A stretch of 53,474 nt of DNA from Clostridiales bacterium (GTDB lineage: Bacteria > Bacillota > Clostridia > Oscillospirales > Oscillospiraceae), in contig JALFAD010000033.1 of the NCBI GenBank assembly GCA_022772525.1, forward strand, positions 1-53,474. The letters run 5' to 3'. How positions within the stretch are numbered: the first letter of the stretch is position 1; each line of letters opens with the position of its first letter. Shown here in pieces: positions 32,756 to 40,666 of the stretch. A program made the position numbers and the translations under genes. The notes under the pieces are model-generated. The model did no database searches, was not told the DNA's origin, and was given only the letters and a program-made list of their open reading frames with translations.

Positions 32756-33250
32756 ATGAAAAAAGTTGGTATCGTCATGGGCAGCGACAGCGACCTGCCC
32801 ATCCTGCGCAAGGCTATGGACACGCTGGACGCTTTGCAGATTCCCTACGAGTGCCACATCTATTCCGCCCACCGCACTCCCGAGGAGGCCCGCCAGTTCG
32901 CACGGAACGCCCGGGCAAACGGCTTCGGCGCTATCATTGCCGCTGCCGGTATGGCAGCCCATCTTGCCGGGGCCATCGCCGCAAACACCACCCTTCCTGT
33001 GATTGGCATTCCCTGTAAGGGAGCCTGCCTCGACGGCATTGACGCACTCCTTTCCACCGTTATGATGCCCTCCGGAATCCCGGTCGCCACCGTAGCCATC
33101 AATGGAGGCGTGAATGCCGCTTTGTTATGCGCCCAGATCCTCGCCGTGGAGGACAGTGAGCTTGCCTCCCGACTGGACGCCAAGCGCGCCGCTGACGCTG
33201 CGAAGGTTCTTGAAAAAGATGCCGCATTGCAGGCGGAAATTAAGAATTGA
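32756..33250 (+). CDS. purE: N5-CAIR mutase, class I PurE
   Basis: Moves the carboxyl group of N5-carboxyaminoimidazole ribonucleotide to give CAIR in purine synthesis. The 164-residue protein has the class I signatures GSDSDLP near the N-terminus, IYSAHRTPEEA, IIAAAGMAAHLAG and PVIGIPCKGACLDGIDALLS. A GGAGG site precedes the start. Expression is gated by the ZTP riboswitch just upstream. Its last codons run into a TTGACAA repeat cluster, so the C-terminal EIKN is partly repeat-derived. PurK and PurC are not in the window. Confidence 0.96.
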   Translation: MKKVGIVMGSDSDLPILRKAMDTLDALQIPYECHIYSAHRTPEEARQFARNARANGFGAIIAAAGMAAHLAGAIAANTTLPVIGIPCKGACLDGIDALLSTVMMPSGIPVATVAINGGVNAALLCAQILAVEDSELASRLDAKRAADAAKVLEKDAALQAEIKN

Positions 33251-33343
33251 CAATTGACAATGGACAATTGACAATTATGGAGTCCCTTCGGGACGATTGA
33301 AATAATAGACGCTAATTGTCAATTTTCAACTGTCAATTGAAAA
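33246..33343. repeat. TTGACAA-type heptamer repeat cluster
   Basis: Left arm 33246-33276 carries tandem ATTGACA variants, right arm 33313-33343 the complementary TTGTCAA and CTGTCAA series. A small GTCCC-TTCG-GGAC hairpin lies in between. It begins inside the last codons of purE. The rest of the gap to purF (33344-33533) holds a CACAGGG/CCCTGTG hairpin near 33353 and nothing else I recognise. Confidence 0.85.
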
Positions 33344-33533
33344 CACGCACCACACAGGGACTGGTCCCCCTGTGCGCCCCATAAACCGCTTTCTTTGGCA
33401 GCTATGAAAGGAGGCAGGGAGCCGCAACAAACGCTTTTTCGCGAAATTTCACAGGCATCGCGGCGTAGGAGAGGGGAAAATCCTCCCCTGCGCTGCCGTT
33501 TTCCAAGTTATTCATTTCAAGGAGGATTCCAAA

Positions 33534-34955
33534 ATGGGTGGTTTCTTCGGGGCCGTGTCCCGCAAAAGCTGCAAGTACGACGTGTTCTTCGGCACGGACT
33601 ATCATTCCCACTTAGGCACCAAGCGGGGCGGCCTTGCCTTCTATGACCCGGAAAAGGGGTTTCAGCGCCAAATTCACAACATCGAAAATACGCCCTTCCG
33701 CACGAAATTTGAAGGGGATCTGACGAAATTCGAGGGCTGCTTCGGCCTTGGCTGCATCTCCGACACCGACCCCCAGCCGCTGCTGGTGAGAAGCCATCTG
33801 GGCCTGTTCGCCATCTCCACTGTGGGCATCATCACCAATGCCGAGGAGCTGGTGGAAAAGACCTTCTCCGGCCCGGGCCATCAGTTCATGGCCATGTCCT
33901 CCGGGGCCGTCAACGCCACGGAGCTGACTGCGGCCCTCATCAACCGCTGCGACAATCTGGTGGACGGTATCCGCTATGCCCAGTCTGCCATCAAAGGCTC
34001 CTGCACCATTCTGATTCTGAAGGCCGACGGCCTGATTGCCGCCCGGGACCAGATGGGACGGCTGCCTATCGTCATCGGCAAGAGCGAAAACGGCTACTGC
34101 GCCGCCATGGAATCCTTTGCCTGCCAGAAGCTGGGCTATCAGCCCTGCTATAACCTCGGCCCCGGTGAGATTGTGCAGGTGACGCCCGACGGCTACACCC
34201 AGCTGTCCGCGCCCGGCGAGAAGATGAAGATCTGCGCCTTCCTGTGGAGCTATTACGGCTATCCCAATTCTAACTACGAAGGGGTCAACGTGGAGGTCAT
34301 GCGCAACCGCAACGGCGAGATCATGGCCCGGAACGAGGAGAAGAACGGCACCATGCCGGATGTGGACTACGTTGCCGGCGTGCCGGACTCCGGTCTGCCC
34401 CACGCCATCGGCTATTCCAACTGCTCCCACAAGCCCTTTGCACGGCCCTTCGTCAAGTACACCCCCACCTGGGCACGCTCCTTCATGCCTTCCAATCAGG
34501 AGATGCGCAATCTGGTGGCGGAAATGAAGCAGATTCCCGTTCCGGAACTAATCGAGGGCAAGAAGCTGCTGCTGGTGGACGACTCCATTGTTCGCGGCAC
34601 CCAGCTGCGGGAAACCGTGGATTTCCTGTACAAGTCCGGCGCAAAGGAAGTGCATATGCGTTCCGCCTGCCCGCCCATCATGTACGGCTGCAAGTACCTG
34701 AACTTCTCCAGCAGCAAGTCCGAGATGGAGCTGCTGACCCGCAAGACCATTCAGGATTTGGAAGGCGCGGTGGGTCAGCACCATCTTGCCGAGTACGCTG
34801 ACCCCACCACCGAGCGGGGCAAGTCCATGCTGGATTCCATCTGCAAGGAAATGGGCTTCGACTCTCTGGGCTACCAGTCTCTGGACGGCCTGCTGGAGGC
34901 CATCGGCCTGGACAGAGAAAAAGTTTGTACTTACTGCTGGACGGGTGAGGAGTGA
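33534..34955 (+). CDS. purF: Amidophosphoribosyltransferase without Cys2 nucleophile
   Basis: First committed enzyme of purine synthesis, making phosphoribosylamine from PRPP and ammonia. The 473-residue protein has the Ntn-type N-terminal domain and a PRTase domain with the PRPP loop LLVDDSIVRGTQ. Cys residues in SACPPIMYGC and CTYCW could hold an iron-sulfur cluster as in Bacillus PurF. The N-terminus reads MGGFFGAVS where classical PurF reads MCGIFG, so the glutaminase nucleophile is Gly; GTKRGG replaces the usual HRGQ region. I recall similar forms in other Clostridia and Bacteroidetes. Start supported by AAGGAGG. Confidence 0.93.
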   Translation: MGGFFGAVSRKSCKYDVFFGTDYHSHLGTKRGGLAFYDPEKGFQRQIHNIENTPFRTKFEGDLTKFEGCFGLGCISDTDPQPLLVRSHLGLFAISTVGIITNAEELVEKTFSGPGHQFMAMSSGAVNATELTAALINRCDNLVDGIRYAQSAIKGSCTILILKADGLIAARDQMGRLPIVIGKSENGYCAAMESFACQKLGYQPCYNLGPGEIVQVTPDGYTQLSAPGEKMKICAFLWSYYGYPNSNYEGVNVEVMRNRNGEIMARNEEKNGTMPDVDYVAGVPDSGLPHAIGYSNCSHKPFARPFVKYTPTWARSFMPSNQEMRNLVAEMKQIPVPELIEGKKLLLVDDSIVRGTQLRETVDFLYKSGAKEVHMRSACPPIMYGCKYLNFSSSKSEMELLTRKTIQDLEGAVGQHHLAEYADPTTERGKSMLDSICKEMGFDSLGYQSLDGLLEAIGLDREKVCTYCWTGEE

Positions 34956-34968
34956 GCAGGGCTCATAC

Positions 34969-35034
34969 CCAATGCGTGACGCACCCTGTTTGTAGTCGTA
35001 ACACCATTGGGTACCGCTCGATTCGTTACCGCTT
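34969..35034 (+). repeat. Stem-loop repeat, copy C
   Basis: Clearest copy: CCCAATG-c-GTG at 34969-34979 pairs with CACCATTGGG at 35003-35012, followed by TACCGCTCGATTCGTTACCGC. It lies between purF and purM. Confidence 0.85.
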
Positions 35035-35040
35035 TCAAAA

Positions 35041-35098
35041 AGTTGACAGGAAAAGTTACTTATAACTGTCAACTGTCAATTGTCAACTGTCAACTATA
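35041..35098. repeat. TTGACAA-type heptamer repeat cluster
   Basis: A single AGTTGACAGG on the left faces a tandem series of CTGTCAA/TTGTCAA units (35065-35095) on the right, just upstream of the purM ribosome site. Same family as 33246-33343. Confidence 0.8.
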
Positions 35099-35122
35099 AA
35101 AGCGACAAAGGAGCTTATATCT

Positions 35123-36175
35123 ATGGATCATAAAAATTCCTTCTCCGCCAGCTACGCCGCTGCCGGCGTAGACATCACCGCCGGTTACAAGGCCGTGGAG
35201 CTGATGAAAAAGCACGTTGCCCGCACCCGCAACGAAGGCTGCCTCGACGATGTGGGCGGCTTCGGCGGCTGCTTCGGTCTGCCGATTGCCGGCATGGAGG
35301 AGCCTGTGCTGGTGTCCGGCACCGATGGCTGCGGAACCAAGGTGAAGCTGGCCATCCTCATGGATAAGCACGACACCATCGGCATCGACTGCGTTGCTAT
35401 GTGCGTCAACGACATTATCTGCGTGGGCGCGAGGCCCCTGTTCTTTCTGGATTACATCGCCTGCGGCAAAAATGTGCCTGAGAAGATTGCCGAAATTGTC
35501 GGCGGCGTGGCAGAGGGCTGCGTCCAGTCCGGCGCGGCCCTGATTGGCGGCGAGACTGCCGAGCACCCCGGCATGATGCCTGTGGACGAGTATGATCTGG
35601 CGGGCTTCGCCGTGGGCATCGTGGATAAGAAGAAGATCATCGACAATACCCGGATGAAAGCGGGAGATGTGGTCATCGCCCTGCCCTCCACCGGCATCCA
35701 CAGCAACGGCTTCTCTCTGTGCCGGAAGGTCTTTGATATCGACAACAACAACCCGGAGCTGTACGTTCCCCGGCAGGAGCTGGGGGGCAAGACCATCGCC
35801 GAAGCCCTGCTGGTTCCCACCAAGATCTACGTCAAGCCCGTGCTGGCGCTGCTGGAGCAGGTGGATGTCAAGGGTATCAGCCACATCACCGGCGGCGGCT
35901 TCTACGAGAATATCCCCCGTTCCATCCCCGACGGCCTGTGCGCAAAGATCGACAAGTCCAAGGTCAAGGTTCTGCCCATTTTCGATGTGATTGCAGCTTG
36001 GGGCAATATCCCCGAGCGGGATATGTTCAACACCTACAACATGGGCGTTGGCATGAGCATCGTAGTGCCTGCCGCCCAGGAAGCCAAGGCCATTGAAATC
36101 CTGAAAGCAAACGGCGTGGATGCCTACACCATGGGCGTCATCGTGGAGAACGAGGAAAAGGTGATTCTGGAGTGA
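35123..36175 (+). CDS. purM: Phosphoribosylformylglycinamidine cyclo-ligase
   Basis: Closes the imidazole ring, converting FGAM to AIR with ATP. The 350-residue AIR synthase shows [69 protein letters not shown] and [15 protein letters not shown], in the normal order and length. It follows a stem-loop repeat and a heptamer cluster after purF. The purN start overlaps its stop (GTGA), so the two are translationally coupled. Confidence 0.97.
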   Translation: MDHKNSFSASYAAAGVDITAGYKAVELMKKHVARTRNEGCLDDVGGFGGCFGLPIAGMEEPVLVSGTDGCGTKVKLAILMDKHDTIGIDCVAMCVNDIICVGARPLFFLDYIACGKNVPEKIAEIVGGVAEGCVQSGAALIGGETAEHPGMMPVDEYDLAGFAVGIVDKKKIIDNTRMKAGDVVIALPSTGIHSNGFSLCRKVFDIDNNNPELYVPRQELGGKTIAEALLVPTKIYVKPVLALLEQVDVKGISHITGGGFYENIPRSIPDGLCAKIDKSKVKVLPIFDVIAAWGNIPERDMFNTYNMGVGMSIVVPAAQEAKAIEILKANGVDAYTMGVIVENEEKVILE

Positions 36176-36768
36176 AAACCAAAATCGCGGTGCTGGTCTC
36201 CGGCGGCGGCACCAATTTGCAGGCACTGATTGACGCTCAGGGAAACGTATTAACCAGCGGCGAAATCGCGCTGGTGGTTGCCAATAACGCAAACGCCTAT
36301 GCGCTGGAGCGGGCAAAAAAAGCGGGAATTCCCACCGCTGTGGTGCTGAAAAAGCAGTGCGGCTCTCAGGAAGCCTTTGAGGAGAAACTCAAGGAAATTC
36401 TGTCGGAATATGGTATTGAGGTCATCATTCTGGCGGGCTTTATGACCATTCTCACGGAGAAGTTTACATCCTGCTATCCCAAGCGCATCCTGAACGTGCA
36501 TCCCTCCCTGATTCCTTCCTTCTGCGGTGAAGGCTTCTACGGCCTGCGGGTGCATCAGGCTGCTCTTGACTATGGCGTGAAGGTCACGGGAGCCACGGTG
36601 CATTTCGTCAACGAAATTCCCGACGGCGGCGAGATCATTGCCCAGAAGGCTGTGTATATCGAACCCGGCGACACCCCGGAAACCCTACAGCGCCGGGTCA
36701 TGGAGCAGGCCGAGTGGATTCTGCTGCCCCAGGCGGCGGAAACCGTCTGCGCCGGATTGCAGAGATAA
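36172..36768 (+). CDS. purN: Phosphoribosylglycinamide formyltransferase
   Basis: Transfers formyl from 10-formyl-THF to GAR. The 198-residue protein has [25 protein letters not shown], the catalytic Asn and His in [13 protein letters not shown], and the catalytic Asp in [10 protein letters not shown]. It starts with GTG inside the purM stop region (4-base overlap). As a 10-formyl-THF user it ties this run to the ZTP riboswitch signal. Its 3' flank is a composite repeat. Confidence 0.96.
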   Translation: MKTKIAVLVSGGGTNLQALIDAQGNVLTSGEIALVVANNANAYALERAKKAGIPTAVVLKKQCGSQEAFEEKLKEILSEYGIEVIILAGFMTILTEKFTSCYPKRILNVHPSLIPSFCGEGFYGLRVHQAALDYGVKVTGATVHFVNEIPDGGEIIAQKAVYIEPGDTPETLQRRVMEQAEWILLPQAAETVCAGLQR

Positions 36769-36770
36769 TT

Positions 36771-36951
36771 TGCCTTCCCCTTTGGGGTGGTGCTCCGCGC
36801 AGCGAATCTGAAATTTCCATGATTGCCAGTGGCAATCATACCATTATTCATTAAGGTGGCCGAGCGTAAGCGAGGTCGGAAAAGGTGATCCACCGCAAGA
36901 AAGGACACCCATCAGATTGCTCTGCTCAGCATACCCCCCCAAAAGGGGAGC
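36771..36951. repeat. CCTTCCCC-type repeat element, interrupted
   Basis: Begins GCCTTCCCCTTTGGGG and, after an inserted 65-bp element, resumes AAGGTGGCCGAGCG and ends near CCCCCAAAAGGGGAGCC. The uninterrupted junction, CCTTTGGGGAAGGTGGCC, is present in the related element at 50160-50296 (reverse strand). It fills most of the gap between purN and the cyclohydrolase gene. Confidence 0.75.
36788..36852. repeat. 65-bp inserted element with palindromic core, copy 1
   Basis: TGGTGCTCCGCGCAGCGAATC begins the unit. A perfect palindrome ATGATTGCCA-G-TGGCAATCAT forms the core, and it ends near ATTATTCATT. It splits the CCTTCCCC-type repeat precisely between GGGG and AAGG. A second copy is at 52239-52300. 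Confidence 0.82.
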
Positions 36952-36999
36952 CGAGATTGCGGCGGGGTCATGACCCTGCCCTACGAATGGAGAATTTTT

Positions 37000-37713
37000 A
37001 TGAACGTCTATGAAACCAAAACCATGGCGGAGCGGCTGTCCGGCAACACCTACCCCGGCCGGGGCATTGTGCTGGGCGTGACCCCTGACGGTAAGAAGGC
37101 TGTCGCCGCCTATTTCATTATGGGCCGCAGCGTCAACTCCCGGAACCGTGTGTTCATTCAGGAGCCGGACGGCATCCGCACCGAGGCCCACGACCCCAGC
37201 CTGATGAAGGACCCCCATCTGATTATCTACCATCCCGTCCGGGAATTCGGCCGGGGATTGATCGTCACCAATGGTGACCAGACCGACACCATCTGGGAAT
37301 ACTTGAAAAAGGGCCTTCCCATGGAGCAGGCTCTGCGCACCCGTCAGTTCGAGGACGATGGCCCCAACTGGACACCTCGGATTTCCGGCATTCAGGCCTT
37401 TGACGGCAGCTACAAAATGTCCATCCTGAAAGCCGCCGACCCCGAGGGCAACGGCTGTGCCCGCTTCTTCTATGAATACCCCGCCACCGCCGGTCTGGGC
37501 CACTTCCTGCACACCTACGTCTGTGACGGTAACCCCGTGATTCCCACCTTCCAGGGGGAACCGGAGCGGGTGACCATCCCTGCCGACATTGACGCATTTA
37601 CCACCGAGCTGTGGGAAAATCTGAACGAAGCCAACAAGATTTCCCTGTTCGTCCGCTACACCGATCTGGAAACCGGCAAGCATGAACAGAGAATTATCAA
37701 CAAGCACTGCTAA
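37000..37713 (+). CDS. purO: IMP cyclohydrolase, PurO-like
   Basis: Probably closes FAICAR to IMP, the last step of IMP synthesis. This 237-residue protein resembles the stand-alone archaeal-type IMP cyclohydrolase rather than the N-terminal half of bacterial PurH. Features include RLSGNTYPGRGIVLGVTPDG, YFIMGRSVNSRNRVF, EFGRGLIVTNGDQTD and NWTPRISGIQ. The ATG at 37000 follows GGAGAA. It lies 15 bp before the stand-alone AICAR transformylase, so together they replace a bifunctional PurH. Confidence 0.88.
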   Translation: MNVYETKTMAERLSGNTYPGRGIVLGVTPDGKKAVAAYFIMGRSVNSRNRVFIQEPDGIRTEAHDPSLMKDPHLIIYHPVREFGRGLIVTNGDQTDTIWEYLKKGLPMEQALRTRQFEDDGPNWTPRISGIQAFDGSYKMSILKAADPEGNGCARFFYEYPATAGLGHFLHTYVCDGNPVIPTFQGEPERVTIPADIDAFTTELWENLNEANKISLFVRYTDLETGKHEQRIINKHC

Positions 37714-37728
37714 GCAGGAGGACAAACC

Positions 37729-38913
37729 ATGAACGAATTTGCACTGAAATATGGCTGCAACCCCAACCAGAAGCCCTCCCGCATCTACATGGCGGACGGC
37801 TCCGACCTGCCCCTCACCATCCTCAACGGCCGTCCCGGCTACATCAACTTTCTGGACGCCCTGAACTCCTGGCAGTTGGTGAAGGAGCTGAAGGAGGCCA
37901 CCGGAATGGTGGCGGTCACCTCCTTCAAGCACGTTTCCCCCACCTCCGCCGCCGTGGGCAAGCCCCTGAGCGAGCGGCTTAAAAAGGCCTGCTTCGTGGA
38001 CGATGTGCCCGAGTTGGATGAAAGCCCTCTGGCCTGCGCCTATGCCCGGGCCCGGGGCACCGATCGGATGTGCTCCTTCGGTGACTGGGTGGCCTTAAGC
38101 GATGTGTGCGACGCCACCACCGCCAAGCTCATTGCCCGGGAAGTTTCCGACGGTGTCATCGCTCCCGGCTACACCGATGAGGCTTTGAAAATTTTGAAAA
38201 CCAAGCGGAAGGGCAGCTACAACGTGGTCGCCATCGACCCGGCCTACGTCCCCGCCGAGCAGGAGACCAAGCAGGTCTTTGGCATCACCTTCCAGCAGGG
38301 CCGAAACAACTTCAAGATTGGCGCCGAGCTGCTGAAGAACATCGTTACCGCCAACAAAGAACTGCCCGAATCCGCCAAAATCGACCTGATTGTGGCCCTG
38401 ATTACCCTGAAATACACCCAGTCTAACTCCGTCTGCTTTGCCTATGACGGACAGGCGGTAGGCGTGGGCGCGGGCCAGCAGTCCCGGATTCACTGCACCC
38501 GTCTGGCTGGCTCCAAGGCCGACACCTTCTTCCTGCGCCAGCATCCCAAGACGCTGGCGCTGCCCTTCCGGGCCGACCTGGGCCGTCCCAACCGGGACAA
38601 CGTCATTGACGGTTACATCAACGGCAACGAGGAGGATGTCTGCGCCGAGGGCATCTGGCAGAACTACTTTACCGAGCAGCCCCAGCGCCTGACCGAGGAG
38701 GACAAGAAGTCCTTCCTGGCTACCTTCGACGGCGTGGCTCTGGGTTCCGACGCCTTCTTCCCCTTCCCGGACAACATCAAGCGGGCCAAGGCCTCCGGCG
38801 TCAAGTACATCGCCCAGCCCGGCGGCTCCATCCGTGACGATCTGGTCATTGAGGAATGCGATAAAAACGGCATGGTCATGGCCTTCACCGGTATGAGATT
38901 GTTCCACCACTAA
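37729..38913 (+). CDS. Stand-alone AICAR formyltransferase
   Basis: Transfers formyl from 10-formyl-THF to AICAR, giving FAICAR. The 394-residue protein corresponds to the C-terminal transformylase half of PurH. It has YGCNPNQKPSRIYM, TSFKHVSPTSAAVG (the Lys-His active-site region), RGTDRMCSFGDW, VGVGAGQQSRIHC and DAFFPFPDNIKRAKASGV. No cyclohydrolase domain is attached; that activity comes from the gene just upstream. When 10-formyl-THF is short its substrate AICAR accumulates and is the precursor of ZTP, the signal read by the two riboswitches. AGGAGG precedes the start. Confidence 0.93.
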   Translation: MNEFALKYGCNPNQKPSRIYMADGSDLPLTILNGRPGYINFLDALNSWQLVKELKEATGMVAVTSFKHVSPTSAAVGKPLSERLKKACFVDDVPELDESPLACAYARARGTDRMCSFGDWVALSDVCDATTAKLIAREVSDGVIAPGYTDEALKILKTKRKGSYNVVAIDPAYVPAEQETKQVFGITFQQGRNNFKIGAELLKNIVTANKELPESAKIDLIVALITLKYTQSNSVCFAYDGQAVGVGAGQQSRIHCTRLAGSKADTFFLRQHPKTLALPFRADLGRPNRDNVIDGYINGNEEDVCAEGIWQNYFTEQPQRLTEEDKKSFLATFDGVALGSDAFFPFPDNIKRAKASGVKYIAQPGGSIRDDLVIEECDKNGMVMAFTGMRLFHH

Positions 38914-38917
38914 TTTT

Positions 38918-38953
38918 AAGATACGAAAGATACCAGATACTAGATACAAGATA
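38918..38953. repeat. GATACAA-type heptamer repeats, left flank
   Basis: Tandem variants AAGATAC, AAGATACC, AGATAC, AGATACAA between the transformylase stop and the four-helix-bundle gene. The complementary series follows that gene at 39327-39360. Confidence 0.85.
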
Positions 38954-38973
38954 TTGCTTTCGGGGAGCTTTCT

Positions 38974-39324
38974 ATGTCTAACGATAGTGCTATCAAAAAG
39001 AAAAGCATGGCGTTTGCGAAGCGTATTGTGGGACTGTATCAGTATTTGTGCCGGGAGCGGCACGAGTTTGTTATGTCGAAACAGGTGCTCCGCAGTGGGA
39101 CAAGTGTTGGCGCCAATGTTGCGGAGGCAATTTACGGAAGCAGCCGTAAGGATTTTGCGGCAAAGCTGCAGATTGCCAGAAAGGAATCGGCAGAGACACT
39201 GTATTGGCTGGAATTGCTTCACGAGTGTGATTATCTCCCGGACAAACTTTTTCAGTCCTTGTACGCAGACTGCAAAGAACTGATGGCACTGTTAACCGCT
39301 GCAATTAAATCCTGTGAAGAATAG
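38974..39324 (+). CDS. Four-helix-bundle protein (S23/avd-like)
   Basis: A 116-residue helical protein of the S23/23S-intervening-sequence family, a fold shared with Avd accessory proteins of diversity-generating retroelements. The family core is visible in SMAFAKRIVGLYQYL, LRSGTSVGANVAEAI and ESAETLYWLELL. It has a GGGGAG site and full family length. It interrupts the purine run and is bracketed by inverted GATACAA heptamer repeats, as though gene and repeats form one inserted unit. No reverse transcriptase or rRNA lies near, so its role here is unknown. Confidence 0.88.
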   Translation: MSNDSAIKKKSMAFAKRIVGLYQYLCRERHEFVMSKQVLRSGTSVGANVAEAIYGSSRKDFAAKLQIARKESAETLYWLELLHECDYLPDKLFQSLYADCKELMALLTAAIKSCEE

Positions 39325-39326
39325 AA

Positions 39327-39360
39327 ATATCTTGTATCTTCTATCTTATATCTTGCATCT
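39327..39360. repeat. GATACAA-type heptamer repeats, right flank
   Basis: TATCTTG, TATCTTC, TATCTTA, TATCTTG units, the reverse complement of the left-flank series at 38918-38953. It starts two bases after the four-helix-bundle stop and ends just before the purD ribosome site. Confidence 0.85.
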
Positions 39361-39381
39361 ACACAGAAGGGGTATTGTTTT

Positions 39382-40647
39382 ATGAAGCTTTTAGTTGTGG
39401 GCGGCGGCGGGCGGGAGCACGCCATCATCCGCTGCCTGAAAAAGAATCCCGAAGTGACCGAAATTTTTGCTCTGCCCGGCAACGGCGGCATTGCCGCGGA
39501 CGCGACCTGCGTTCCCATCGGGGCTACGGATATTGACGGTATCGTGAAGTTTGCGGTGGAAAACGCCATCGACTACGCCGTGGTGGCGCCTGACGACCCG
39601 CTGGTGCTGGGCTGCGTGGACGCGCTGGAAAGTAAGGGCATTCCCTGCTTCGGTCCACGGGCCAACGCCGCCATCATTGAGGGCAGCAAGGTGTTCTCCA
39701 AGAACCTGATGAAAAAGTACGGCATTCCCACGGCGGAATATGCGGTTTTTGAGGATATGGAAGCCGCGCTTGCCTACCTCGACACCGCTCCCGTGCCCAC
39801 TGTGGTCAAGGCTGACGGTTTGGCCTTGGGCAAGGGCGTCATCATCGCGAGCACCCGGGAGGAAGCCAAGAAGGCCGTCCGGGATATGATGGAGGGCGGT
39901 ATGTTCGGCAAGTCCGGCAGCCGGGTGGTTATCGAGGAATTCCTCACCGGCCCCGAGGTCTCCGTATTGGCCTTCACCGACGGTAAGGTGGTCAAGCCTA
40001 TGGTATCCTCCATGGACCACAAGCGCATCGGCGACCACGACACCGGTCTGAACACCGGCGGCATGGGCACCGTGGCGCCCAACCCCTACTACACTGCCGA
40101 AATCGCCGATCAGTGCATGAAGGAAATCTTCCTGCCCACCATCGCCGCTATGAATGCCGAGGGCCGCACCTTCCGCGGCTGCCTGTACTTTGGCCTGATG
40201 CTGACACCCAATGGTCCCAAGGTCATCGAGTACAACTGCCGCTTCGGCGATCCCGAAACCCAGGTGGTGCTGCCGTTGCTTGAAAGCGACTTTCTGACCA
40301 TTATGCGGGCCTGTACCAATGGAACGCTGGCGGACACCGAAGTGAAGTTCTCTGACAAGCACGCCTGCTGCGTGATTCTGGCGTCCAACGGCTACCCCGT
40401 GAGCTATAAGAAGGGTTTTGAGATCACCATGACCCCCGAAGCGGCTGAGCACACCTTTGTGGCAGGTGCCAAGCTGGAAAATGGCAAGCTTCTCACCTCC
40501 GGCGGCCGGGTCACCGGCACCACCGCCATTGCCGATTCTCTGGCGGAAGCTGTCAAAGAAGCCTACCGCCTGTCCGACGGGGTCAAATTTGAGGGGGCCT
40601 ACCGCAGAAGCGACATCGGCCAGCGCGCTTTGCTGGCGCTGGAGTAA
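39382..40647 (+). CDS. purD: Phosphoribosylamine-glycine ligase
   Basis: ATP-grasp enzyme joining phosphoribosylamine and glycine to give GAR. The 421-residue protein has LLVVGGGGREHAIIRCL at the N-terminus, LPGNGGIAADATC, VVKADGLALGKGV, GPEVSVLAFTDGK, NTGGMGTVAPNP and VIEYNCRFGDPETQVVLP, all in standard order. An AGAAGGGG site precedes the ATG. It follows the four-helix-bundle insertion and precedes purL by 19 bp. Confidence 0.97.
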   Translation: MKLLVVGGGGREHAIIRCLKKNPEVTEIFALPGNGGIAADATCVPIGATDIDGIVKFAVENAIDYAVVAPDDPLVLGCVDALESKGIPCFGPRANAAIIEGSKVFSKNLMKKYGIPTAEYAVFEDMEAALAYLDTAPVPTVVKADGLALGKGVIIASTREEAKKAVRDMMEGGMFGKSGSRVVIEEFLTGPEVSVLAFTDGKVVKPMVSSMDHKRIGDHDTGLNTGGMGTVAPNPYYTAEIADQCMKEIFLPTIAAMNAEGRTFRGCLYFGLMLTPNGPKVIEYNCRFGDPETQVVLPLLESDFLTIMRACTNGTLADTEVKFSDKHACCVILASNGYPVSYKKGFEITMTPEAAEHTFVAGAKLENGKLLTSGGRVTGTTAIADSLAEAVKEAYRLSDGVKFEGAYRRSDIGQRALLALE

Positions 40648-40666
40648 ATCAAGGAGGAAACATCCC

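Noticed and set aside
33246-33343. CRISPR-like array
   Set aside because: Units are seven bases and contiguous, with no spacers and no cas genes; it is a heptamer repeat hairpin.
38974-39324. Diversity-generating retroelement
   Set aside because: The four-helix-bundle protein resembles Avd, but there is no reverse transcriptase, template repeat or variable-region gene nearby.
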